Assembly (NCBI GenBank): GCA_031769625.1
Contig: JAUIMM010000484.1
Span: forward strand, 3,968,001 to 4,032,000
DNA: 64,000 nucleotides
From: Taudactylus pleione
Taxonomy: Eukaryota > Chordata > Amphibia > Anura > Myobatrachidae
Reading direction: 5' to 3'
Shown here: piece after piece, positions 45,036 to 54,560 of the stretch
Layout of the letters: the number at the start of each line of letters is the position of its first letter
Numbering within the stretch: the first letter of the stretch is position 1
Made by a program: the position numbers and the translations under genes
Notes under the pieces: model-generated
Databases searched by the model: none
What the model was told of the DNA's origin: nothing
Seen by the model: only the letters and a program-made list of their open reading frames with translations

Positions 45036-45170
45036 AAAGTGTGCTTTGACAACGTTTTTGTGGCCATTTTGTTCTTAGTAAATTTGCGAATAGCGGAACT
45101 GCAATCAAACTTCCGGGGGGTTTAGAAAGAACCTGCTGCTTAGTAAATTTTGCCCCGAGACTAAGATGAA
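45036..45170. mobile_element. Second Harbinger-type right end
   Basis: CTGCTGCTTAGTAAATTTTG followed by CCCC repeats the CTGCTTAGTAAATTTAGCC wording about 120 bp downstream of the first. It may be the true outer end of the nested stack. Confidence 0.4.
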
Positions 45171-45340
45171 GATCTTAGGCCATTCTTCATTGTAAACCAT
45201 ATGGCCATGGTCATGTTTCTACAATGTTGTTTGGGAAGCAATGTATGCTTTGTATTACATAATCTCTTCCACTCCTGTAAAATGCAGTTTTCTTTTATGT
45301 TAGTCTTGTGTAATGTATTTGAAACAAGCATGCAATATTA

Positions 45341-45625
45341 TCAGGCAGAGCCGTAACTAGACATTTTGGTGCCCTGTGCCAGAGAGAGCATTGGCGTCCC
45401 CCTTCATTTTTTAAATAGGGACATAAGAAGTGCATCTGAAAAACGGCAATGGCCTCATGGGGAAGAGATAGGGGAGGTCAGGAGATGCTGCGGATAAAAG
45501 AAGAATAAGCTACAAGTGAGAACAGCAATAAATAGGGAAATTGACTGGCCCAAACAGTGCCCCCTGCCCTGCGGTACCCTGTCCCATGGCACTGGTCGCA
45601 CTACCCTAGTTGTGGCCCTGTCAGG
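45341..45625. mobile_element. hAT-like MITE, 275 bp
   Basis: Element 45346-45620 starts CAGAGCCGTAACTAGACATTT and ends CTACCCTAGTTGTGGCCCTG, a good 15-bp imperfect TIR. TCAGG is present immediately on both sides; a full 8-bp duplication is not visible. Confidence 0.75.
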
Positions 45626-46110
45626 TGTAAGGCTGATGGCCTCTGTTTTAGATATAATAATTAGTTTTAGGTGGATGGAGTAATAGTGATATGTAAACCA
45701 TCATTAAATTACTATGAACAATGTATCACTACTTGCTTCAATAAAAATCTAAATACTAATAATAATACTACTAATAATAATAATTCTACCTTATATTGTA
45801 TGGTTGCCGTTTATCTTGCACTTACAGTATGTCTCTGCTGGTCCTGTCTGTCTGGGAAATGCCAAGGAACACAAGCCATGGTGAGCTCTGTCTTGGGTCA
45901 GAATCTATTTTGAATATGCCAGAGAGAACATCATTCATTTGGACCTTCACTGGGGGCGAATGGAGAAATTGAGAAAAAGCATTCATCTTGTAATGTGTAC
46001 ATCATTTCCCAAAATGTCTTATTGTAGCTTTCAAAACAGCCGATCTATTCTATTGAGTAGTCCATGCCTGTAGGTAACCGGGGCATGGGGCTGAGCTATT
46101 CCTTGGCCAT
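45626..46110. other. No gene; ATA/ATT trinucleotide run
   Basis: AATACTAATAATAATACTAC and following ATAATAATAAT at 45752-45784 is an imperfect microsatellite. The 80-aa plus frame (45671-45913) is largely N/T from this run and then unrecognised. Confidence 0.45.
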
Positions 46111-46600
46111 GAATAGCTGCATCATAGTGAAAATCTTAAGGCTCTTTTCTCTGGTACAAACTCCATCAGCTTCAAGTTTATTATTTTTATCATTTCTTTA
46201 GATAAATTCAATGCTAAAAGTGAGATAGGAAAGTCATTAATATAAGAGTATGAATCTTTTTTGTACAGCACATGCTGCTAGAGTTTGGTTTCCAAGAAAC
46301 AAATCTTCTGCTAAATTGAAAGCTTTTAGAACGTGAGGGGAGAAACTGAAAATTATAGTAATTCAGACCTCTGTAATCAGGGCCAGGGGGCTTACTTGTT
46401 AAAGTTTGTGAGATTGCGAGAGAGAGCTCCTTCCCAGAAAGTGGAAGCTCTAATTACATAATATGTTCTTCAGTGAGTTTAATGAGCTTAGCTTTTTGTA
46501 GGCACATGTTGATTTTATGTATCTTCTTCTGTTTTCGAAAAACAGATTATTCCTGTATCAAACTTCATAAGGATCCTATCTAATACTACATAAGGACACT
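46111..46600. other. Repeat-poor AT-rich block, candidate conserved non-coding DNA
   Basis: No repeat ends and no tandem structure. It contains homeodomain-type TCTAATTACATAATATG and TTAATGAGC. The label rests only on composition; alignment to other vertebrates is untested. Confidence 0.22.
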
Positions 46601-46639
46601 TATCTTATACTATATAAGGTGGCTTAGTGAGTCTTGAAG

Positions 46640-47215
46640 ATGAGCACGGGACAATTCCCACTGGGCCGGGCCCCATAATCCCCTGGGCCTTGAGAGACAC
46701 AGGGGAATCTGTAGAGACAAAGGGGGCCTGGAGCTGGAAAGACACAGGAGGCCTGGAGAGAAAAAGGAGGGCCTGGAGATGGAGATACAGAGGGGGGCCT
46801 GGAGAATCAAAGGGGGGCTTGGACCTGGAGAGATGCAGAAGGGGGGACTGGTGTGACATACAGGGTGGGGGGGCCTGGAGTGACACATGGGGGGCTGGAG
46901 AGACATGAGGGGCCCTGGAAAGACACAGGGGGGCACAGGTGGGACTGGAGAGACACACAGGGCATGGAGCTGAAGTGACACAAGGGGCCTGAAACTGGAG
47001 TGACACAGGTGGGGGGCTGGAGAGAAACAGGGGAGCCTGTAGTAACACAGGGGACCTGGAGCTGAAGTGACATGGGGGGAGGGGCCTGGAGCTGGAGTGA
47101 CTTGGGGGGGGCTAGAGTGACACAGGGGGGCCTGGAGTGATAGAGGAGGCCTGGAGAGACATAACAGAACCTGGAGAGACATACGAGGAATGAGAGTCCT
47201 GGGGAGACAGAGGGA
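46640..47215. repeat. Minisatellite, about 22-30 bp unit
   Basis: GGCCTGGAGAGACACAGGGGG-like units, with insertions of CTGGAGCTGGA, repeat about 20 times with variable G runs. The 190- and 147-aa minus frames rich in P, S and H are read-through. Confidence 0.88.
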
Positions 47216-47716
47216 ATCAGGCCCTATGTATTATCTATTACACCTTTTGTAACAAACAATAATAAAAAACAATGTGTCAATGTGCAATATGCTGGCAATA
47301 AATGGAGCTGGTCAATCAATAATAAATCTCTATGCAATATGGTCAATAATTGCAGTAAAAAATGGGTTCAAAAACCAGTTCTCATGTAGAACAGTCACAC
47401 TCGATACCAATGATTCGATCCGCTGAATTTTAGAAAGGTACCTGATATGGATATAATAGCACCATGCAAAACAACTGAGTTAAGAATCTCCAGAGAGGAT
47501 GGAAATAGAAGGGGCCATGGTAAGTACTTGTTCAATCCTACGGCTCACCTTAGCCCTGTTTGGCTTACTGCTGGATCACCTGATAGAACCTTTATCAAAC
47601 ACAGCCTGTGTTTGCATTTGCAGATGAATGGAGTGAGGCTGTCAGACTGTTTCCTGAACTGAGTGGGAGATTAACAAACAGAAGCTACTTTACATGAAAT
47701 GCCATTATCAGTAGTC

Positions 47717-48271
47717 ATTGGCCCTCATTCAGAGCCGTATGCTCTGAGCAGAGCGCACGCTCTGAATGAGGGCCGCCCTCCATAATTATGGAGTGTCCTC
47801 CTGGACGCTCGTATAGCTGTGGGTCACCACCCACAGCCTATACGAGCGTGCAGTTTGATGGCCGCGATGGTCGTGACCATCGCGACCATCGCCACTGCGA
47901 ACCGGAGCCTGCGGTTGAGTTTTTCAACCGCAAGGCCCGGAGTGATTTTGGTTCTATCAGAGCCAAAATCACTCCCACTGACATCACTAGTGATGTCAGT
48001 GGGCCGGCTTCTGACGGTAGGCGTTCCCTTGGGAATGCCCCCATCAGGGAGGCACGCCCCCGGCACGCCCACCAAAGGGGGCGTGCTGTCAATCAACATC
48101 GACAGCACACCCCCTTTGATCAAACACAACGAGCGAAGGAAAGTCCTTCGCTCGTCGCGTCTGGCGCAGGCGCACGACGGAGCTCCCGCCGTCGTGCGCA
48201 TGCGCAGTGCACAACATCGACCCACTTGCGAGCGGACAGCCGCTTGCGAGTGGGTCTGAATCAGGCCCATT
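47717..48271. mobile_element. Hairpin-chain MITE copy B, 549 bp, TSD ATT
   Basis: Element 47720-48268 begins GGCCCTCATTCAGAGCCG and ends GGGTCTGAATCAGGCCC with ATT at both sides. Hairpins in order include ATAGCTGTGGGTCACCACCCACAGCCTAT (split arms), GGTCGTGACC within ATGGTC/GACCAT arms, TGCGGTTGAG/CAACCGCA, ACTGACATCACTAGTGATGTCAGT, GGGGGCGTGCTGTC/GACAGCACACCCCC, GAGCGAAGGA/TCCTTCGCTC, and CCCACTTGCGAGCGG/CCGCTTGCGAGTGGG. The 187-aa frame through it is an artefact of palindromic CpG-rich DNA. Confidence 0.9.
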
Positions 48272-48674
48272 GTTCAGAGAACACACAGCAGGGACCATCC
48301 AGCAGAGAGCCAGCCAGGGCCAAGACCCGGCGGTCAGCGTGCACCAGCTGAGAGCACACAACGGAGACGATCCAGCAGTAAGCCAAACAGGGCTATGGTG
48401 AGCCGTAGGATTGAACACGCACTTACCACGGCCCCTTCTATTTCCATCCTCTCCGGAGATTCTTAACTCAGTTGTTTTGCATGGTGAAATTATATCCATA
48501 CCAGGTACCTTTCTAAAATTCAGCGGATTGAATCATTGGTATCGAGTGTGACTGTTCTACATGAGAACTGGTTTTTAAACCCTTTTTTTACTGCAATTAT
48601 TGACCATATTGCAGAGAGAGATTTTTTATTGATTGACCAGCTCTATTTATTGCCTGCATATTGCACACTGACAC

Positions 48675-49197
48675 ATTGGGCCTGATTCAGACCCACTCGC
48701 GAGCGGCTGTCCGCTCGCAAGTGGGTCGATGGTCTGAACTGAGCATGCGCCAGACGCGACGAGCGAAGGACTTTCCTTCGCTCGTTGTGTCTGATCAAAG
48801 GGGGCGTGCTGTCGATGTTGATTGACAGCACGCCCCCTTTGGTGGGCGTGCTGGGGGCGTGCCTCCCTGATGGGGGCGTTCCCAAGGGAACGCCTCCCGT
48901 CAGAAGCCGGCCCACTGACATCACTAGTGATGTCAGTGGGAGTGATTTTGGCTCTGATAGAGCCCAAATCACTCCGGGCCTTGCGGTTGAAAACCTCAAC
49001 CGCAGGCTCCGGCTCGCAGTTTCGATGGTCGCGATGGTCACAACCATCGCGGCCATCAAACTGCACGCTCGTATAGGCTGTGGGTGGTGACCCACAGCTA
49101 TACGAGCGTCCAGGAGGACGCTCCATAGTTATGGAGGACGGCCCTCATTCAGAGCGTGCGCTCTGCTCAGAGCGTACGGCTCTGAATGAGGGCCATT
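48675..49197. mobile_element. Hairpin-chain MITE copy C, 517 bp, TSD ATT
   Basis: Element 48678-49194 begins GGGCCTGATTCAGACCC and ends GGCTCTGAATGAGGGCC, opposite in orientation to copy B and very similar to it. ATT flanks both sides. The uninterrupted sequence is preserved in the left arm of the host foldback near 47274 (complement GACACATTG), which confirms the duplication. Confidence 0.93.
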
Positions 49198-49502
49198 GTT
49201 TTTTTATTATTGTCTGTTACAAAATGTGTAATAAATTGTTTCCATTTTTGTCTACAAGCGCTACATTGTTTCTTTTTTGTATGCCTTGCCTTGGTGGGTT
49301 GCAGTTCACACCTAGTGTAGCAGATCTGTAGACAATTTCAGTTCTCCAATTGACTCCCTTTGCGCACCTCACCCCCTTTTTTTCCTATGTATTATCTGGT
49401 TGAACCCTAGTTATGGTAATGACATTAGTTATATTGCTACACAAACAGGTATCTTCCGAACTATGTGACCTCTTACATTAATTGTTAATGCCGAATGAAG
49501 AC
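49198..49502. other. End of foldback plus unique tail
   Basis: 49198-49236 completes the right arm. The rest, to a run CACCCCCTTTTTTT at 49369-49383, may be the unpaired tail of the same insertion; after the 14-bp repeat the sequence looks unique. Confidence 0.5.
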
Positions 49503-50058
49503 ACTGGGCCTAATTCAGATCCGCTCGCGAGCGCTGAGCGCTCGCAAGCGGGTCGATGTTGGCCAAGTGCGCATGCGCACTACAGAGGCGGCTCTGTCGT
49601 GCGCATGCGCGAGACCCGAATAACGATGGTCAAGCCGTTGTTATGGGTCTCGCACCAAAGGGGGCGTGTTGTCGATGGTGAGTGACAGCACGCCCCCTTT
49701 GGTGGGCGTGTTGGGGGCGTGGCTGCCCAGACGGAGGCGTTCCCATGGGAATGCATACCGTCTGGGGCCGGCCCCACTGACATCACAAGTGATGTCAGTG
49801 GGAGTGCCTTCGGCTCTGATAGAGCCAAAAGCACTCCAGGGCTTGCGGCAACGAGACTCTACCGCAAGGGTCTCGTCGCAAGCCCGATGGTCGCGATGGT
49901 CTTGACCATCGCGACCATCATTTTGGCCACTCGCTATAGCTGTGGGTGGTCACCCACAGCTATGCGAGCGGCCAGGAGGCCGCTCTTAAATTCAGAGGGG
50001 TGGCCCTGATTCAGAGCGAGCGCTCTGTCAGAGCGTCCGGCTCTGAATCAGGGCCACT
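49503..50058. mobile_element. Hairpin-chain MITE copy D, 550 bp, TSD ACT
   Basis: Element 49506-50055, flanked by ACT. Eleven consecutive hairpins can be drawn at about 49518-49554, 49568-49610, 49609-49653, 49654-49703, 49727-49765, 49773-49802, 49802-49836, 49839-49885, 49886-49919, 49925-49973 and 50002-50055. They cover nearly the whole element with almost no spacer. Examples: GACATCACAAGTGATGTC, GGTCGCGATGGTC/GACCATCGCGACC, GCTGTGGGTGG/CACCCACAGC. Confidence 0.93.
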
Positions 50059-50104
50059 GTCTGCCCAAGAAGGCTAAAATTCTTCAGAGGTTCTCCAATG
50101 CTGA

Positions 50105-50290
50105 GTTATTTAATTCTAACATAATATTCATTGTGACTGTGAACATTATGTACCTGTCAAGATTTTGATTGTCGACATATTGAATGCTGACATTTAATTG
50201 TCGACATTTTGTACCTGTTGGCAATTTATTTTTCAACAATTTTTAGCTGCCAACATTTATGTCGACATTTTCATTGTCTACATTGTGACT
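50105..50290. repeat. GTCGAC repeat, second member
   Basis: GATTGTCGACATATTGAATG, AATTGTCGACATTTTGTACC and TTATGTCGACATTTTC are spaced about 30-60 bp. Same family as 28365-28825, single arm only. Confidence 0.65.
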
Positions 50291-50481
50291 GCATATCACC
50301 TTGGGCATGTGTTTGTGTATTGTTTGTAACCTATTATTTTTGTGCAAAGGGTGTAGCTGTTTGTCCTTTTCTCTGTCATCCATTATTTCCCCATATTGTA
50401 GGATGAAATATATGAAAAATATAACACAAGTAAATGAAATGCAAAGCACTAGAATTGTGTTACACAAAATGCTGTATATTG

Positions 50482-50958
50482 CTTTATGGGGGATGTAGTT
50501 ATGCCGCCGGTCTCAATAACGACAAGGAATGTAAGATAGGCATTCAAATACTGACGCCTATCTTAATCCTGACGCCAGAACTCCAAATGACAACAGCCCG
50601 ATTGAGATAAGTCCGGGGCACCCTTAGCGTTAGCCATTAGGCTTAGGGAGCCTAGCGGGGTTAGGTTTTGGGGGGTTAGGGTTAGGCACCCCTAGGGGGG
50701 AGGGTTAGGCACCACTGGGGGGGTTAGGGTTAGGCACTAAGGGGGGAGGGTTAGGTTTAGGCACGAAGGGGGTTGGGTTAGGGTGTGGGGTGGGGAAGGT
50801 TAGGGTTAGGCTACAAAAAGGGAGGGTTAGGGGGGAAAGGGGAGGGTAAGTATACTTACCCAACCCCTGTCAGGATTCCAACCACCGGGATGTCGCTGCC
50901 GGTATTCTGACAGGAGGCAACCCGACAGCCGGCATTACATACACATTCCCTCTATGGT
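50482..50958. mobile_element. 9-bp-TSD element with telomere-like array (copy 5)
   Basis: Element 50491-50949 starts GGATGTAGTTATGCCGCCGG and ends GCCGGCATTACATACACATTCC. Flanks CTTTATGGG / CTCTATGGT match at 7 of 9. GGGTTAGGGTTAGGCACC-type units run from about 50660 to 50850, reading as the G-rich strand. Confidence 0.72.
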
Positions 50959-51062
50959 GACCTTCACTTTTTAGGTGACTTGTTACACCTGCCCATTACT
51001 GGAACTGTAATTATTTACTCATATTAGTTTGTGAAACAAAATACCCCACATCTCTAAAATAA

Positions 51063-51260
51063 GAATGCTGGCGCCGGAGTCCGGACACCAGTCAGAATCA
51101 CAGTGCCGGCATCCCCAACGGTAAGTAGTGGGATTAGAGGGAGGGTTAGGGTTTAGGGTTAGGCACTAGGGGGAAGGTTAGGCTATTTACTGACAGGTGT
51201 TGGTATTCTAACACTGTTGGGATGCTGGTGAGGGAATTCTGACCGCCAGGATCCCAAGCG
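51063..51260. mobile_element. Short telomere-like element
   Basis: GCCGGAGTCCGGACACCAGTCAGAAT and GGGAATTCTGACCGCCAGG lie at the two sides. GGGTTAGGGTTTAGGGTTAGG at 51146-51166 is a small telomere-like core. No matching 9-bp flanks found. Confidence 0.5.
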
Positions 51261-51284
51261 CCGACATCCTGTACTCATCCCAAA

Positions 51285-51285
<1 letters not shown>

Positions 51286-51334
<49 letters not shown>
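51286..51334. repeat. (ATCT)n microsatellite, about 12 copies
   Basis: An uninterrupted ATCT run directly following the telomere-like element. Confidence 0.97.
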
Positions 51335-51335
<1 letters not shown>

Positions 51336-51900
51336 AGCCATCACCCCTTCACTGTGACATTATTGGGAATCCCCGTTCACGGCGGCACTGCGTCCTGTGT
51401 TCTCCCGCCTGTTGGATTATATCTCTCCCATATGCGGAGGTCACCACGTCACCGCAGGCTTAACCAAATCCGGCTCAGGATACAGAGAAGAGCCTGGAGG
51501 GGAAAGAGTGTGATTGTGATATAAGTGTGATAGTGTGATATAAGTATACAGCCCGACACAGACCAATTGGTTATTCCTACAAGCCAACAGAGCCTGATCA
51601 ACTCTGCAGCGCATTTCTTCAGGATTACGGTAGGACACATTATACCTTCCCTAATATATCCATCTGTTTGACTGGAGTTTTTACACGGAAGACAGCAACT
51701 ACATGTGTACGGACATATTCAGAATAGTAGAGACACTTACCCACAGACTGTGAAACTAAACTGTGGCTTAAGCACAGTTTTACTAGCCTTTTGCTAGTGA
51801 GCACTCATTTAACGTGCATGAACTCATCAAGAATTCTGTTTCATCAAATGTGGCGATTATGTTACTAATGTAACCATACAGAACAACCGTAACATTGTTA
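51335..51900. other. No gene seen
   Basis: 51480-51545 contains a small tandem (GTGATATAAGTGTGATA). The rest looks unique. Confidence 0.4.
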
Positions 51901-53229
51901 TCCTACACCAGGGGCAGAACTAGCGGCGGTGCAGCCAGTGCCTTGCACCATGGCCGTCTGCATCCGACAATGCCGCTGCCCGCCAACCTGGTCCCCATTA
52001 ATTAAATGGTTGGAGCTGGAGTGAGCCCGCTTTGGCCGCTCCGGCTCCAACAAGACAGTGCCCCGCTGCGGCCCGGCCCCTTGTTATGACAAAGCGCGCG
52101 TGACGTCATGACATCACGTGCGCTGTGTCATAACAAGGGGCCGGGCTGCTGGAAGGGTTCGAGAGGAGCCAAAGAGGAAGAAGGAAATAAGGTAAGTGGT
52201 GGTTTTGGGGGGGAGAAAGAGGCTGAGACACACGCTGGGGGGGAGAGAAGCTAACACACGCTTGGGGTGGGGGGTAGAGGCTGAGGCACGCTGGGGGTGG
52301 GGGGGAAGAGGCTGAGACATGCTGAGGGGGAAAGAAGCTGACACACGCTGGGGGTGGGGGGGAAGAGGCTGAGACACGCTGGGAGTGTGGGGAAAAAGGC
52401 TTAGAAACCCTGGGGGTGGGGGGAAAGAGGCTGAGACATGCTGGAGGTGGGGGGAAAGAGGCTGAGACATGCTGGGGTTGGGGGGAAAGAGGCTTAGACA
52501 CGCTGGGGGGGGGGAAAGAGGCTGACACACGCTGGGGGTGGGGGGGAGGGAAGAGGCTGACACACTCTGGGGGTGGGGGGAAAGAGGCTGCGACATGCTG
52601 GGGGAGAAAGAAGCTGAGACACACTGGGGGTGGGGGGAAAGAGACTGTTACACACACCGGCAGGGAAAAAGGCTGAGACACATGCTGGGGGGGAAGAGGC
52701 TGAGACACATGCTGGGGGGGAAGAGGCTGAGACACATGCTGGGGAGGAAGAGGCTGATACACACGCTGGGGCTGGGGGGGAAAAAGGCTGACACGCTGGG
52801 TCTGGGACACGCTGGGGGGGAGAAGAAGACAGAGACATGCTGGGGATGGAGGGTAAATGAGGCTGAGAAGCTGGGGCTGGGACACACACTGGGGCTGGGA
52901 GGGAAGAGGCTGGCACTCTGGGGCTGGGGGGAGCAGAGGATGACACACTGGGGATGGAGGAAGAATGAGGCTGACACGCTGGGGCTGTGGGAGAGAATGA
53001 GGCTGACACACTGGGGATGGACAGACTAGATTTACTGACTGGGGGGGTAGTGAAGGCTGGTGAAAAAACAAGGCTGGGCAGCAGGACAGACACTGGATTT
53101 AATTACTGTGGTGGAGTGATGGGTGGTGAAAAAATGTTGTGGTGCGGGGTGCCAGGAAAGGGGGGGGGGGGGCAAAGCATATTCTTGCACCTGGGCCCAC
53201 CACTCCCTAGTTCTGCCACTGTCCTACAC
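51901..53229. mobile_element. hAT element, 1313 bp, TSD TCCTACAC, with internal minisatellite
   Basis: Element 51909-53221 starts CAGGGGCAGAACTAGCGG and ends CCCTAGTTCTGCCACTG; exact TCCTACAC copies are at 51901-51908 and 53222-53229. A hairpin CCCGGCCCCTTGTTATGACA / TGTCATAACAAGGGGCCGGG lies at about 52072-52146. A minisatellite (52200-53000) of about 32-36 bp (GGGGGAAAGAGGCTGAGACA plus CGCTGGGGGTG), over 20 copies, fills most of the interior. The 321-, 199-, 163- and 160-aa frames are array read-through. Confidence 0.95.
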
Positions 53230-53519
53230 CTGTTTTTTCACTGCAGAGATACCTTAGTATCTCTTTCAATGTGAAAACAAATAATTTGGGGTCCCCATAT
53301 ACACTTTTATTAATTTATATTTATACATTTTTATGATTAATTTTTATTTATTATTTTTATTTCCATTCTCCTTATATGGTCATTTATTTTTATGTTGATA
53401 TTCCATTTAAATATATTGCTTATTAAATTTTTTAAAACATTTATATTATTAGGTATTTATTCATGTGTACAGTATTAAATTTCTTACACCTCTAGCAGTG
53501 CTCCACACCAGATCAGTTT
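53230..53519. other. AT-rich, no gene
   Basis: TTATTTTTATTTCCATT-type low-complexity sequence at 53310-53460. Confidence 0.5.
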
Positions 53520-53660
53520 ATTTGTGTGGGAATCGGTATGAATTACCGCCGGATGCAAGATTTAGACGCCTGTCATTTAACCCTCGCCGGGATAAAGCAG
53601 TTGGGAAGCCGGCTGTAGGGCTTACGTCCGCCGGCTTCCCTATTGCATACCATTTGTGTG
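53520..53660. mobile_element. 9-bp-TSD element, minimal form (copy 6)
   Basis: Element 53529-53651 (123 bp) between exact ATTTGTGTG duplications. It starts GGAATCGGTATGAATTACC and ends CTATTGCATACC. It retains GAAGCCGGC.../GCCGGCTTCC from the family's right end and has lost the telomere-like array entirely. Confidence 0.88.
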
Positions 53661-53670
53661 TGTGTCTGTC

Positions 53671-54275
53671 TATGGGCCTGATTCAGAGCCGTTCGCTATT
53701 TGCGGTCGTTCGTTCAAAAACAAGGGGTGGCTATTCAAATGATCCGTTCGCAAATTGCAGTCTGTTCACACCTCTAAGTCTGAACGAGCGAGCAAAACAT
53801 ACGCTCGTTTATTTGTTAAAAACGCCCCCTGGCCGCTCGCACCATACGTCATGTCCGCTATTTATTAGATTAATCGAGTACATCGACCAGCGTATGAACT
53901 GCTCGCTATTCTTGTGGTTGGTTTTTGCTACCACAATTTTGCGAACAGTTCTGGCTTAAAAAAAACCCAGTGACGTGGTCAATGACGCTGCTGTTTTAAA
54001 TATGCACACCCATAAAACGCCCGTTTTGACCTTTAAGCACGCCTGCGTTCTGATTTCCACTCCCCGTTTTCAAGCACCTTCCCCTGTTACCACCCACATA
54101 CGCCTCATCCTGTCACTCAAATTATCAGGCATTCGCTATTTTGCGAGCACATGAATTTCGGCCGCACTGACTGGTTCGCGCATGCGTATAACGATCCGTA
54201 CGCATGCGCAGATGTGCGAACATCGCTCGGAACGAGCGTACTGCCGCTAGCGAGTGGCTCTGAATGAGGGCCTAT
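53671..54275. mobile_element. GGGCCTGATTCAG MITE, long form 1, 599 bp, TSD TAT
   Basis: Element 53674-54272 starts GGGCCTGATTCAGAGCCG and ends GGCTCTGAATGAGGGCC, flanked by TAT. It lies 11 bp after the preceding element's duplication. It aligns along its length with 62634-63231 (shared CGAGTACATCGA, CACTCCCCGTTTTCAAGCACC, CGCATGCGCAGATGTGCGAAC). A frame of about 50 codons is open in both copies; see findings. Confidence 0.92.
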
Positions 54276-54560
54276 GTGTCTATTTTTATTCATTTATTCA
54301 GTTTGTGTTTTAAATTTAGTGATCCTTTAATCCTTTAAATCATGTTACTTAAAAAAAATTAACTAATATAAATAATCTACATATATAAACTATGGATTAT
54401 GAGAAATTGTTTTTGTGTTGTTATGTGCTCAGAGATTAAATGTACCCTAAGATAATTTCCAGTTTACATTAATGAGTATTCAGGCTCATTTATAACACTT
54501 CATCGGAAGTGTTATTGACTATAACATACAGAGCTAATAAATGTGTGTTTTAAACCACCT
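54276..54560. other. AT-rich, no gene
   Basis: No recognised repeat or exon. Confidence 0.4.

Larger units (their letters stand above)
47223..49397. mobile_element. Long foldback element with two MITE insertions
   Basis: CCTATGTATTATCT occurs exactly at 47223-47236 and 49384-49397, a possible 14-bp target duplication; the right copy follows a T run. Left arm 47237-47580 is the reverse complement (about 93% by eye) of about 48366-48677 plus 49198-49236. MITE copy B sits in the loop and copy C in the right arm. Removing both leaves a foldback of about 1.1 kb. No coding capacity recognised. Confidence 0.82.

Noticed and set aside
47788..49126. Several 100-187 codon frames with peptides such as TDITSDVSG on both strands
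   Set aside because: They come from hairpin-chain MITE copies. Palindromic CpG-rich DNA gives near-identical frames on both strands, and the same peptides recur at 12244-12549 and 49719-50009.
52106..53071. A 321-codon minus-strand open frame, the longest in the window
   Set aside because: It lies in the 32-36 bp minisatellite inside the hAT element and repeats the same S/P/Q-rich peptide. Parallel frames are open in other registers and on the other strand.
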